Positions 8,415-17,272 of a DNA stretch of 64,000 nucleotides are shown here, piece by piece. Numbering within the stretch: the stretch's first letter is position 1; each line of letters opens with the position of its first letter. Source of the DNA: Natronococcus pandeyae (GTDB lineage Archaea; Halobacteriota; Halobacteria; Halobacteriales; Natrialbaceae). The notes beneath the pieces were generated by a model that ran no database searches, was not told the origin of the DNA, and saw nothing but the letters and a program-made list of their open reading frames with translations. Made by a program: the position numbers and the translations under genes. Location of the stretch: positions 248,001-312,000 of the forward strand of contig NZ_PHNJ01000002.1 in NCBI RefSeq assembly GCF_008122205.1. The letters run 5' to 3'.

Positions 8415-8425
8415 ATCATATAAGC
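8415..8425 (-). promoter_or_regulatory. Probable TATA box for the small membrane protein
   Basis: Minus strand GCTTATATGAT, 46-56 bases upstream of ATG 8369, implying a leader of roughly 20 bases. The surrounding 8400-8530 segment is the most AT-rich part of this region and holds no gene. Confidence 0.4.
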
Positions 8426-8647
8426 GGTCGAATATTGAACTGGTTTCGGATAGTTTTATCTTGCAATCGGCTGCTACCGACGTTTCGTAACTCGCTCAAA
8501 ATTAGTTAGATATTTTATAACCGCTTGTGAGCCTGTTTCTCTTCCCGAGAGTGTACTGATAGTACTGGTCCGTATTCTGTCAGATCTACGGTCGCTGCAG
8601 TCGAGACGAGCGGAACCCCCTTGTACTGGCAGCGGTATCGATGCGGC

Positions 8648-9235
8648 ATGAGCGATCGGACAGCAACGGTGACGCGTGAAACGAGCGAGACGTCGATCGA
8701 GTGTGCTATCGCGATCGACGGCAGCGGCGACGCCGACGTCGAGACCGGAATCGGCTTCTTCGATCACATGCTGACGTCGTTCGCCAAACACGGCCTGTTC
8801 GACCTCGAGGTCGAGTGCGACGGCGACCTCGAGATCGACGACCACCACACCGTCGAAGACGTCGCGATCGTCCTCGGGACGGCCATCGACGAGGCGCTCG
8901 GTGATCGGTCAGGAATCGTCCGCTACGCGGACCGGCGCGTTCCGCTCGACGAGGCCGTCGCAGGCGCCGTGGTCGACGTCAGCGGTCGACCGCGCTTTTA
9001 CTTCGACGGGACGTTCTCTCAGGCGGGAGTCGGCGACTTTACGAGCGACATGGCCCGCCACTTCGGCGAGTCGCTCGCGATGAACGCCGGGCTCACCCTC
9101 CACCTCGAGGTCGACGGCGAGAACGCCCACCACGAGGTCGAGGCGCTGTTCAAGGCGCTCGCACGCAGCCTCGACGACGCGACCCGGAGCGACGAGCGGC
9201 GAGAAGGGACACCGAGCACGAAGGGGACCCTTTAG
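8648..9235 (+). CDS. hisB: HisB, imidazoleglycerol-phosphate dehydratase
   Basis: Cytosolic manganese enzyme that dehydrates imidazole glycerol phosphate to imidazole acetol phosphate in histidine synthesis. 195 residues, the normal length for a monofunctional dehydratase. Metal-binding histidine motifs are all visible: [25 protein letters not shown] and [18 protein letters not shown] 8648 gives the standard N terminus beginning with the strand that contains TRETSETS; an earlier in-frame start at 8621 adds nine non-conserved residues. The stop is only five bases from the stop of the convergent zinc-ribbon gene. Confidence 0.97.
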   Translation: MSDRTATVTRETSETSIECAIAIDGSGDADVETGIGFFDHMLTSFAKHGLFDLEVECDGDLEIDDHHTVEDVAIVLGTAIDEALGDRSGIVRYADRRVPLDEAVAGAVVDVSGRPRFYFDGTFSQAGVGDFTSDMARHFGESLAMNAGLTLHLEVDGENAHHEVEALFKALARSLDDATRSDERREGTPSTKGTL

Positions 9236-9240
9236 AAGCG

Positions 9241-9930
9241 TCAGGGACGGCGGAGTTCGCCCTCAGACTCGGTGAACTCGCCGTCTTCGAGCGCATAGTC
9301 GATAATCGCTTCGACCTCGTGGGACTCGAGATCGTACGCACCCGCAGCCAGCGATGCGACGGCCCGTCGCTCCATCGGGAACGTGCGGTTGCGAAGCAGT
9401 CGAACGACCTTGCCGTACGCCGGCGGAACGGGGTTCGATCCGGTCCGATCGGCACTCGAGCGGTTCTCGACGGCGTCTTCGTCGGCCGCCGATTCGTCAG
9501 TCTTCGGCTCGTCAGTCCTCGAGGCAGCGTTTCTCGGCTCGTCAGTCGGTGATTCGGTCGGCGAGTCGTCGTCGGTCGTCGACGCCGTTCGCTCGTGCTC
9601 GAACGTGATACCGCCGGTAGCATCGGTGGCGGCAACGTCGGAACTGGTCGCGTCCGAGTCGCGAGTCCGATCGTTCTGGGTCGACTCACCCTGGATCGAC
9701 TCGCTCGGAGTGGGTCTCGAGTCCGGTCCCTCGGTCGCGTCTTCGTCGGGACGATCCGCGCCGGCACGGGCGAGCAGCGGTTCGATCAGCGTCGAAAGCT
9801 GCGTTTTGCAGTCGCCACAGAGGACGACGCGTCGTTGCTCGGCCTCGGTCGGTTCGAGTTCGGGCGGGACGATTTCGAACGTTCCGACGGCCTCGGCAGC
9901 ACAGAAGTCACAGTTCTGAAGCGCACGCAT
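9241..9930 (-). CDS. Zinc-ribbon protein with disordered middle
   Basis: 229-residue protein of unknown function. The N terminus carries two CxxC pairs (Cys7/Cys10 in NCDFC and Cys37/Cys40 in LCGDC), a probable zinc ribbon. Residues about 55-165 are Asp/Ser/Thr-rich and probably disordered, with short reiterations of the type TDEP and TDES. A compact C-terminal part (about 170-229, PPAYGKVVRLLRNRTFPM then a helical YDLESHEVEAIIDYAL) is probably helical. I do not recognise a named family. It converges on hisB. Confidence 0.75.
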   Translation of the reverse strand: MRALQNCDFCAAEAVGTFEIVPPELEPTEAEQRRVVLCGDCKTQLSTLIEPLLARAGADRPDEDATEGPDSRPTPSESIQGESTQNDRTRDSDATSSDVAATDATGGITFEHERTASTTDDDSPTESPTDEPRNAASRTDEPKTDESAADEDAVENRSSADRTGSNPVPPAYGKVVRLLRNRTFPMERRAVASLAAGAYDLESHEVEAIIDYALEDGEFTESEGELRRP

Positions 9931-10048
9931 GGCGACGTGGTGTCATCCGGGCGTCAAAAAACCTCCGAGAGGTGCGGGTGAGAGGGCGATCGATCGCGCG
10001 GCCCAACCACTGATCATTATACGACGGCCCGCGTACACCTGGTACTGA

Positions 10049-10552
10049 ATGTTCGACGAGATCATGGAGAAGTTCGAGGGGTCGCCGAGCCAGCAGGCGG
10101 TTATTCGGCTGTTGCTCGAGCGAGGCTTCTCCGTCAACGACGACGGTCGGGTCGTCTCCGGTGGCATCGAGATACCGAACACGGGAATCGCGCGCGAGAT
10201 CGACGTCGACCGGCGGGTCGTGGATTCGACGACCGACGCCATCCTCGAGGATCCGGAGCTGCGCCGGATCTTCCAGAACATTTCGCAGGTGCCGAGTCTG
10301 ATGGATCTCGCACCCGTTCTGGATCTGACGGTGCTATCGATCGCGGTCGACGACGCCGAACAGGAGGGGATCGTCGCCCAGATTACGGGAACGCTCGCCG
10401 ACCACGGCATCACGATCCGGCAGACGATCAGCGAGGATCCGGAGTTCACCGACGAACCGCGACTCTATCTGGTGACCGATCAGGATCTGCCGGGCGAGGT
10501 CATTACCGAAATCCGTGACCTCGAGTTCGTCCGGAAGATCGAACTGCAGTAA
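10049..10552 (+). CDS. HTH plus ACT-domain amino-acid-binding regulator
   Basis: 167-residue protein. Residues 1-85 form a helical N-terminal domain (QQAVIRLLLERGFSVNDDG followed by an IAREIDVDRRVVDSTTDAI helix-turn-helix-like segment), and residues about 92-166 form an ACT domain (LDLTVLSIAVDDAEQEGIV, then ITGTLADHGITIRQTIS), a fold that binds amino acids in regulators and biosynthetic enzymes. Such haloarchaeal proteins are annotated as amino-acid-binding regulators; the ligand and targets are not apparent here. ATG 10049 is seven bases downstream of GTACC. Neighbours are hypothetical proteins. Confidence 0.82.
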   Translation: MFDEIMEKFEGSPSQQAVIRLLLERGFSVNDDGRVVSGGIEIPNTGIAREIDVDRRVVDSTTDAILEDPELRRIFQNISQVPSLMDLAPVLDLTVLSIAVDDAEQEGIVAQITGTLADHGITIRQTISEDPEFTDEPRLYLVTDQDLPGEVITEIRDLEFVRKIELQ

Positions 10553-10579
10553 ATTCGCCGGTCGGCGGGAGCGGAGGTC

Positions 10580-10972
10580 TCACTCGACAGCGGGCGCATC
10601 TTCCTCGAGAAGCGTCCGGAGCGTGGACGTGAGCTCCTCGAACCGTTCCATCGACATGTTGTCAGTCGTCACCCAGACACCGTGTGATCCGTGGATGATT
10701 CGTGTCAGGTAGCCGTTCTCGAACATCCGAATCGTCGCTTCGTACTCCCCGAGTTGCGTGTTGCGGTACGCAGACTGGGAGCGAAATCCCATCCGCTCGT
10801 GCTCGGCAAAGCCGACGAGATCTGCGGTTTGATCGAGATCTGACCGGAGATACACCTGTTCGACGTCATCCTCGGTAAAGTACGTGATACTTCGAAGTTC
10901 GTCACCGACGGCGGTGCGACAGGCACTGCGCAATTCATCAGTAAACTGTGAATCGATGGACCCATCCGACAT
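10580..10972 (-). CDS. Conserved haloarchaeal hypothetical protein
   Basis: 130-residue soluble acidic protein without recognised motifs. It has a mixed alpha/beta pattern: helix (ELRSACRTAVGDELRSI), then strands around TYFTEDDVEQVYLR and YEATIRMFENGYLTRII, and a last helix (RFEELTSTLRTLLEE). It resembles a family of short haloarchaeal proteins of unknown function that contain a Tyr-Leu-Arg-x-Asp-Leu motif. Upstream (10973-11030) is AT-rich, consistent with its own promoter. Function unknown. Confidence 0.7.
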   Translation of the reverse strand: MSDGSIDSQFTDELRSACRTAVGDELRSITYFTEDDVEQVYLRSDLDQTADLVGFAEHERMGFRSQSAYRNTQLGEYEATIRMFENGYLTRIIHGSHGVWVTTDNMSMERFEELTSTLRTLLEEDAPAVE

Positions 10973-11141
10973 GTGTGTTCATACCACAGCAGGAGTAATA
11001 TATAATACGTCGGCTTGAACAACACATCGAGTCGGTGCGGGCCACTAATTCGGCGGTTGACCGCGGGGACCGGTGGGCTCTTTTCCGTGGCGAGAATAGC
11101 GCCACCATGATCGATCCGGGGCGCGATCGGGGTGTGCGGGC

Positions 11142-11750
11142 GTGAGCGAGACGTACCGAACCGTCACCGAACCCGCGACCGCCAGCTTCGTCGTCCAGGG
11201 GTCGGAGTTCCTCGGGCACGTTCGGCCAGTCGAATCCGTCGACGCCGCGGAGGCGTTCGTCGACACCGTCGAGAGGGAGTACGCCGACGCGACCCACAAC
11301 GTCCCCGCCTATCGGGTGCGAGCCGATTCCGGGGGGGAGTTTCTGCGGGAGTACTCGAGCGACGACGGCGAGCCGTCCGGATCGGCGGGTAAGCCGGCGT
11401 TGAACGTCCTCGACCAACAGGACATCGAGAACTGTGCGGTCGTCGTCACCCGTTACTACGGCGGAACGAACCTCGGTGTCGGCGGCCTCGTCCGGGCCTA
11501 CTCCCGCGCAGTGAAAGACGCCGTCGAGGAGGCCGGCATCGTCGAGGAGCGTCCCCACGAGCAGGTGGAGATCACTGTCGAGTACGACGACTCGGGCACG
11601 GTGCGCGGTATTTTAGAGAGCGAGGGCCTCGAGTTCGACGCCGACTACGAGGCTGACGTCTCGTTTAGGGTTCGAGTGCCGCTCGCCGAGGCCGAGGCGC
11701 TGCGCGACCGGATTCGAAGCGCGACGAGCGGCCGGGCCGACCTCGAGTGA
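11142..11750 (+). CDS. YigZ/IMPACT-family protein
   Basis: 202-residue member of the UPF0029/IMPACT family (bacterial YigZ, eukaryotic IMPACT, a translational-stress-related protein that binds Gcn1). The diagnostic core is DDGEPSGSAGKPAL followed by NCAVVVTRYYGGTNLGVGGLVRAYSRA; the C-terminal part (residues about 140-200) is the ferredoxin-like YigZ domain. The start is GTG 11142; no ATG fits. Molecular role in archaea is unknown. Confidence 0.92.
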   Translation: MSETYRTVTEPATASFVVQGSEFLGHVRPVESVDAAEAFVDTVEREYADATHNVPAYRVRADSGGEFLREYSSDDGEPSGSAGKPALNVLDQQDIENCAVVVTRYYGGTNLGVGGLVRAYSRAVKDAVEEAGIVEERPHEQVEITVEYDDSGTVRGILESEGLEFDADYEADVSFRVRVPLAEAEALRDRIRSATSGRADLE

Positions 11751-11768
11751 GTCAGTGCCGTCGACGGA

Positions 11769-12632
11769 TCACGGCACGAGCCGCGCGTCCGCACCGGCGG
11801 TCTCGAGCCGCCGTTCGATCGTCTCGCGGACGGCCTCGAGGTCGGCGAGTTCCGAGCGCTCGAGGCGAACGTCGAACAGCCCGCGGTCGAGGACGAGTTC
11901 GTCCTCGTGCAGTCGGACGTGCGAGACATCCTCCCAGGGGACGAACGTCTTCGTAAACGGTCGTTGCTTGACGAGCCCGTTCTCGTGGATCCGGATCTCC
12001 GGTGTAGCGCCCCAGCGGGTCTGCCACCGCCCCTCGACGAGGCCACCGACGATCCAGCCCATCGTGATCAGAACCCAGACGACGGTGGCGGTCCAGTTCC
12101 CGCCGGCGGCGTTGATCAGCGCCAGGACCAGCCAGCCGAGGGCGACGAGCGTGTAGGCCATTCCACCGCCCGGCGGGGTCCACCGCCACGAGTCGGCCGG
12201 TTCGTCCGCGGTAACCGCCTCCACGTACTCGGTCCGGGCCAGTTCGCCGAGGACGTATCCCAGCACGAGAAGCGAGAGCGACGACCCGGTCGCGACGAAG
12301 GGGGACGCGATCGGCGACCACGACGAGGCGACGGTCGCTGCGCCGACCAGTCCCGGAATCCCCGGAACGACCAGGAGGGCGCGACGACGTCGGTTCCGAC
12401 CGAGGCGGATCGGGAGGCGCTCGTCGGCTCGCGCGACGACGACGCCGGCGACCGCCCCGGTTGCGAGACCGCCCAGGAAGACCGCGGCGAGGGCGGTGCT
12501 CGAGGCGGACTGGGCCGCGGCCACCGACGCCGCGACACCGCCGAGGAGAACGCCGGCGTAGAGCGCGACGACGGCGCGAAACCCCGCGCTTAAGCGAGTA
12601 GAACCACTGGCGAGGGAGTTCAAGGGAGTCAT
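11769..12632 (-). CDS. Membrane protein with C-terminal PH-like domain
   Basis: 287-residue protein with about six membrane helices (pairs near residues 20-70, 85-135 and 160-200) followed by a soluble domain from about 205 on (PEIRIHENGLVKQRPFTKTFVPWEDVSHVRL), which resembles the bacterial PH-like domains seen in haloarchaeal membrane proteins. The topology suggests a cytosolic C terminus. Function unknown. It ends 19 bases from the stop of the convergent YigZ gene. Confidence 0.7.
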   Translation of the reverse strand: MTPLNSLASGSTRLSAGFRAVVALYAGVLLGGVAASVAAAQSASSTALAAVFLGGLATGAVAGVVVARADERLPIRLGRNRRRRALLVVPGIPGLVGAATVASSWSPIASPFVATGSSLSLLVLGYVLGELARTEYVEAVTADEPADSWRWTPPGGGMAYTLVALGWLVLALINAAGGNWTATVVWVLITMGWIVGGLVEGRWQTRWGATPEIRIHENGLVKQRPFTKTFVPWEDVSHVRLHEDELVLDRGLFDVRLERSELADLEAVRETIERRLETAGADARLVP

Positions 12633-12683
12633 ACGACGCCGTATGCCGAACGAGTTAAAATAGTGACGGGATCGCCGATCCGG

Positions 12684-15401
12684 TTACGCGTCGCCGGCGG
12701 CCGGCGCGGTCGTCTCCGCGTCGGTTTCCTCGAGGTCGGCCCGCGAACGGTTTCGGTAGGTCAACGCCACGAGCATCGCCAGACCGACGGCACGCAGCGA
12801 GACGGTGATCTCGAAGACCGTCAACGCCGATGGAACGCCGACGAGCGCGAGAATCCCTTCGGCGATGAGGATCGGGATCTCCGGTACCATCAGCAGGATC
12901 GAAGCGATCGAATAGAGTCCCCGTCCGGTCGGCGTGATCTTCGAGTACTGGTAGCCGATGATCGTCGCCCCGAGGGCGTAGACGCCGAGGAACATCCCGA
13001 TCACGGGAATCACGACATCCGGGACGAAGAAGCCGACGTCGGTGATATCGGCCCAGCCGATAATCCACCAGTTCTCGAGCGACTCGACGCGGATCAGGAG
13101 GATGCCCGGCGAGAAGACGAACGCGAACGGGACGAGCACCTTGTTCAGCGAGAGCAGGAACGCGGTCACCGCCGTCTTCATTTCCTCGGCTTTCGCGACG
13201 CCGGCGCCGGCGAAGGCCGCGACCGCGACCGGCGGCGTGACGTCGGCCATCAGTCCCCAGTAGAGGATGAACAGGTGGGCCGCGAGAACGAAGACGCCCG
13301 CCTCGAGGAGCGGCGTCTCGAGCATCGCGACCAGGATGATGTACATCGCGGTCGTCGGCATGCCCATCCCGAAGAGGATGGAGGCGATACCCGTCAGGGT
13401 GAGCAACACGAGCATCGACCCGCCGCTGACCGACCCGATGAGGGCCGCGAGGTTCGGACCGAGGCCGGAGATGCTGATGACCCCCGGCACGACGCCGGCG
13501 GCGGCGACGGCGACGACGACCGTCGTCGCGGTTCTGGCACCCGAGTCCATCGACTTGAGGACGAACGTCCCGAGGCGGTAGGCCGTGTTGGTCGCCAGCT
13601 GCGGTCGTCCGATCGCCGTCGCGCTCCGTTTCGCCGCGGAGTCGACCTCGTCGTCCAGTTCGAGCAGCGGGGCGTGGATGTTCGGTCGAGCGACCAGGAA
13701 CGCCGCACTGACGAGGATCGTAATCGTCCCGAGGTCGCCCGCCGCCGCCATCGCCGCACCGCCCAGCGAGTAGGCTTCCGTAGCAACGTCGGCCCCGGTG
13801 ACGGCCTGAACAGTGCCGAGGAGACCGGTTCCGAACGTGACGAACGCCGCAGCCTGTGCGAGATAGACCGCGGTGATCGCTCCCAGCAGCGGGACGCGGG
13901 TGCGCTCGTTGTACGCCGCCACGAGTGCGAGCAGGGCGATGACGGACACGATCGTCAGCCAGCCGGCCCGGTTGATCGAGAAGCGGGCGATCATCAGGAA
14001 GTACAGCAGCAAGATAATCGGGACCAGGTAGAACCAGCCCGCCCGAAGGTTCGAACGCGGGTCGGGCAGTTCGGCTCGCGGCAGACCGCCGATTCCGGCC
14101 CGGATCGCCTCGAAGTGGACCATGACCCACATTCCGAAGAAGAAGGCGATCGCGGGCAGCGTCGCGGCGATGATCACGTCCGGATACGGCGTCCCCGTGA
14201 GTTCGACGATGAGGAACGCCGCCGCGCCCATCACGGGCGGCAGCATCTGTCCGCCGGAGGACGAGGACGATTCGACGGCGCCGGAGAACTCCGGCGAGTA
14301 GCCCGACCGCTTCATCAGCGGGATCGTGAACGCGCCCGTCGTCACCGTGTTGGCGATCGACGATCCCGAGAGCATCCCCATGAAGCCGCTCGAGACGACG
14401 CTGGCTTTCGCCGGACCGCCTTCCCTGGTGCCGGTCAGGGAGTACGCCATGTCGATGAACCACTTCCCGGCACCGCTCATCTCGAGGAAGGCGCCGAAGA
14501 GGATGAAGATGTAGATGAACCGGACGCTGACCTCGACGGGCGTGCTCATGACCCCGGCCTCGGTCGTGTACCAGAGGTTCCGGACGATGTTCCCCCAGGA
14601 TTCGGGCTGGATCGCCAGGGTGCCGAGCGCGGAGTCTCGTGGAATGAGGTAGCCCCACCGCGCGTAGACGATGAACGACGCGACGAGTGACATGAGCAGG
14701 AACCCGAGCGTCCGCCGGGTCGCCTCGAGCACCAGCAGGAGCCCCAGAACACCCATCAGGTAGGCGTAGGAGACCTCGTCGAGTGGGATGCCCAGCGAGG
14801 CGATCGCCATGACCAGCGGCTCGAGGACGGGATAGGTCTCGTGGAGCGCCGGAATTCCGTGGATACCGCGGAGCGCCGAGCGGTCGATCTCGCTGTAGCT
14901 GGTTGCGGTGTAGTACGCGGGAAGGAGCGAGAGGAAGATGAGCGCGGCGTCGAGCGGCGTGATTCGCCGGAGCGAGGGGTCGAGGGCCGCCCAGCGGACG
15001 CCGTCGCCGAGTCGCTCGATGCCTCGAGTCAGCGCGCTCTCGGTTCCAAACCGGTCGCGAGCGGCGGGTTCGATCGCTCCGAGTCGACGGGCGACGAACC
15101 CGTCGCCACGGCTCGCGGGAAACAGCAGGAAGGCGAGTATCAGCGCGAACGTGACGTGGACCGTATACACCTGCAGCGGTTGAAAGGAGAGGAGGGTGAA
15201 CTCGCCGATGCCCGGAAGCGTGCCGCCGAAACGGTAGGTTCGGGCGGCGATCCACATCTGAAACGCCGAGAAACTGATCCCGATCAGGGCGACGAGAACG
15301 AGCGCCGCCCCCTGGAGCGACCGCCGTCGTTCGACCTCCTGTAGGAGTTCCTCCTGTTCCTCTTCCGAAAGTGCGTTGGTATCGCGGTTGTCTACGCTCA
15401 T
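12684..15401 (-). CDS. TRAP transporter fused permease (TAXI type, DctQM fusion)
   Basis: 905-residue membrane protein in which the small (4-helix) and large (12-helix) TRAP subunits are fused, as is usual for TAXI-type TRAP systems. It moves an organic acid or similar solute delivered by the lipoprotein receptor, driven by an ion gradient. N-terminal acidic helix (SEEEQEELLQEVERRRSLQ) precedes the first membrane span; the large-subunit signature GMGMPTTAMYIILVAML and the helices around FSGAVESSSSSGGQMLPP are clear. The start ATG 15401 overlaps the stop of the upstream DUF1850 gene by four bases, showing translational coupling. The substrate is unknown; glutamate and C4-dicarboxylates are known TAXI cargoes elsewhere. 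Confidence 0.95.
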   Translation of the reverse strand: MSVDNRDTNALSEEEQEELLQEVERRRSLQGAALVLVALIGISFSAFQMWIAARTYRFGGTLPGIGEFTLLSFQPLQVYTVHVTFALILAFLLFPASRGDGFVARRLGAIEPAARDRFGTESALTRGIERLGDGVRWAALDPSLRRITPLDAALIFLSLLPAYYTATSYSEIDRSALRGIHGIPALHETYPVLEPLVMAIASLGIPLDEVSYAYLMGVLGLLLVLEATRRTLGFLLMSLVASFIVYARWGYLIPRDSALGTLAIQPESWGNIVRNLWYTTEAGVMSTPVEVSVRFIYIFILFGAFLEMSGAGKWFIDMAYSLTGTREGGPAKASVVSSGFMGMLSGSSIANTVTTGAFTIPLMKRSGYSPEFSGAVESSSSSGGQMLPPVMGAAAFLIVELTGTPYPDVIIAATLPAIAFFFGMWVMVHFEAIRAGIGGLPRAELPDPRSNLRAGWFYLVPIILLLYFLMIARFSINRAGWLTIVSVIALLALVAAYNERTRVPLLGAITAVYLAQAAAFVTFGTGLLGTVQAVTGADVATEAYSLGGAAMAAAGDLGTITILVSAAFLVARPNIHAPLLELDDEVDSAAKRSATAIGRPQLATNTAYRLGTFVLKSMDSGARTATTVVVAVAAAGVVPGVISISGLGPNLAALIGSVSGGSMLVLLTLTGIASILFGMGMPTTAMYIILVAMLETPLLEAGVFVLAAHLFILYWGLMADVTPPVAVAAFAGAGVAKAEEMKTAVTAFLLSLNKVLVPFAFVFSPGILLIRVESLENWWIIGWADITDVGFFVPDVVIPVIGMFLGVYALGATIIGYQYSKITPTGRGLYSIASILLMVPEIPILIAEGILALVGVPSALTVFEITVSLRAVGLAMLVALTYRNRSRADLEETDAETTAPAAGDA

Positions 15402-15946
15402 AGCGAGTCCATCATACGTATATCAGTCATCTCTAGTGTCGGTCGGAGAACGTGGTCGGCGATCGCGTCCCCCAGCGATCGATCGGCGACCGAAATCGTG
15501 ACCGGACCGTCCGAGAGCGCGACCAGATCGTACCGCTCGCCGTCGACGACGAGTTCGTGTCCGGCGATCGAGCCGGGAACGACACCGAGTTCCTCGTAGG
15601 TGTCGTCAAGTTCGAGGACGAACCCCTCGTCGGTCTGTTCGATCTGGCTGTCGGTCGGGAGCCCCGCCCCGTGGGAGTGGAACACCATCCGGTCCATCCG
15701 AAGCGCCGTTCCGTCAACGACGTAGATGTCCTCGATCGGTGTCTTTTCGACGCTGTGTGTGTACGAAAGCGTCACTTCGTCCCCGTCGTCCGCCGGCACT
15801 TCGAGAAGGTGGGTTCCCGATTCCGCGTCGGCGACCACGACAGTTCGGTCCGCCGTCGCGGCCGACCCTGCAGCCGTGGCCCCGGCGACAGCGACGGCTA
15901 GTACTACCGAGATCACGACGAGACGTCGGGGAACGGATCGATCCAC
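15398..15946 (-). CDS. DUF1850 protein of the TAXI-TRAP operon
   Basis: 182-residue exported protein with an N-terminal hydrophobic segment (VVISVVLAVAVAGATAAGSA) and a DUF1850-type domain whose signature is visible as TLSYTHSVEKTPIEDIY. Genes of this family regularly sit between the TAXI receptor and the fused permease, so a role as an accessory subunit is likely, though the function is unproved. The start is GTG 15944-15946. It overlaps the permease start by four bases and follows the receptor gene by 33 bases. Confidence 0.85.
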   Translation of the reverse strand: MDRSVPRRLVVISVVLAVAVAGATAAGSAATADRTVVVADAESGTHLLEVPADDGDEVTLSYTHSVEKTPIEDIYVVDGTALRMDRMVFHSHGAGLPTDSQIEQTDEGFVLELDDTYEELGVVPGSIAGHELVVDGERYDLVALSDGPVTISVADRSLGDAIADHVLRPTLEMTDIRMMDSL

Positions 15947-15979
15947 GGTCGATAACGGAACTGTAGTTTGGTTCGATCC

Positions 15980-17002
15980 TTAGCCGAAGTACGCTTCGGC
16001 GCCCGGATGAAGGTCGATCGGCATCCCGTCCTGTGCGGACTCGACGTCGATGAACTCCTCTTTCTGCGTGACGCCGTCGGTGTTCTCGAAGATCGCCTCG
16101 GTGATCTCCTCGACAATCCCCTCGTCGACGGCCTCGTGCGTGGCGATCATCGCCTGCACGGAGATGGTCTCGACGTCCTCGTCGACGTCCTCGTACGTTC
16201 CTTCCGGGATTGTGTCCTCGGCGAACCACTCCGCCTCGTCCATCGCGCTGTCACGGATGTCGCCCGAAATTTCGACCAGCGAGATGTCGTCCGTCGTCGC
16301 GAGTTCCTCGATGGAACCGACCGGCCAGCCGCCGACGACGAACGCGGCGTCGACGTCGCCGTCGCGGATCTGATCGGCCGCCGAGTCGAAGTCCGAGTTC
16401 ATTTCGTCGAAATCGTCGATACCCGCGCTCTCGAGAATCTGGAGCGCGTTGACTTGGGTCCCGCTGCCGGAGTCACCGGTGTTGATCGTCGCACCCTCGA
16501 GGTCTTCGACGGTCTCGATGCCGGAGTCGGCCTGGGTGATGACGTGGATCGTCTCCGGGTACAACGTCGCGACGCCACGGATGTTCTCCATCGCTTCCCC
16601 CTCGAGTTCCTCGAGGCCCGTCCCGTGGTACGCGAAGTACGCGATGTCGTTCTGGATCAGTCCGAACTCGGCCTCCTCGCGGTGGAGGCTGCCGACGTTC
16701 TCCGTACTGGCACCGGTCGACTGCACCTGAAGCCCGTGCGGCGTGTGTTCCTCGACGATGCTCTTGAAGTCGCCCGATAGCGGGTAGTACGTTCCACCGG
16801 TCCCGCCGGCGAGCCACGAGATGACCTCTCCACCATCCGGATCAGCATCTTCGAGATCTTCGTCGTCTCCGTTCTCTTCGTCGTCCCCGTTCTCTCCGTT
16901 CTCTTCGTCGACGGCGTCTTCACCGATACAACCCGCGAATCCAGCGATTCCTGCAGCCCCACCAATCGCGACGAACTCGCGCCGCTTGATATGTCTAACC
17001 AT
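15980..17002 (-). CDS. TAXI-family TRAP solute receptor (Tat lipoprotein)
   Basis: 340-residue extracytoplasmic substrate-binding protein of the TAXI group (TRAP-associated extracytoplasmic immunogenic). The signal sequence has twin Arg7-Arg8 (KRREF) and a lipobox with Cys25 (GFAGC), so export by Tat and lipid anchoring are expected. An acidic Asn/Glu/Asp-rich linker follows. The binding fold starts with WLAGGTGGTYYPLSG and includes STGASTENV and GDSGSGTQVNALQIL, the usual TAXI ligand-binding segments. AT-rich sequence (17003-17100) upstream is the promoter region of the operon receptor-DUF1850-permease. Confidence 0.95.
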   Translation of the reverse strand: MVRHIKRREFVAIGGAAGIAGFAGCIGEDAVDEENGENGDDEENGDDEDLEDADPDGGEVISWLAGGTGGTYYPLSGDFKSIVEEHTPHGLQVQSTGASTENVGSLHREEAEFGLIQNDIAYFAYHGTGLEELEGEAMENIRGVATLYPETIHVITQADSGIETVEDLEGATINTGDSGSGTQVNALQILESAGIDDFDEMNSDFDSAADQIRDGDVDAAFVVGGWPVGSIEELATTDDISLVEISGDIRDSAMDEAEWFAEDTIPEGTYEDVDEDVETISVQAMIATHEAVDEGIVEEITEAIFENTDGVTQKEEFIDVESAQDGMPIDLHPGAEAYFG

Positions 17003-17272
17003 ACGGAATATATAATGTGGAATTCGTTAATAGCTGCTTCGGATTTTGTCTGTTCGTTAATATTGTAATGAATTGCATAATAAATAATACACAGGGGCGT
17101 ACTCGGTGCTGCGTTCGCCGATACTCGTGGCGGGTAATCTGCAGTTAGAAGAAACGAACGTCCGTTTGGACGTCGACACGAAACTGGAGAGATCCGTGTC
17201 AACAGACGTCGGTTGTGTTCCGAGATTGGTTCGAATCGAAATACTTTCCCATCTGTCACGACGGGTGTTGGC

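Noticed and set aside
12663-14690. 675-codon plus-strand frame opposite the TRAP permease
   Set aside because: Shadow of the permease gene; Arg/Asp-rich translation with no domain.
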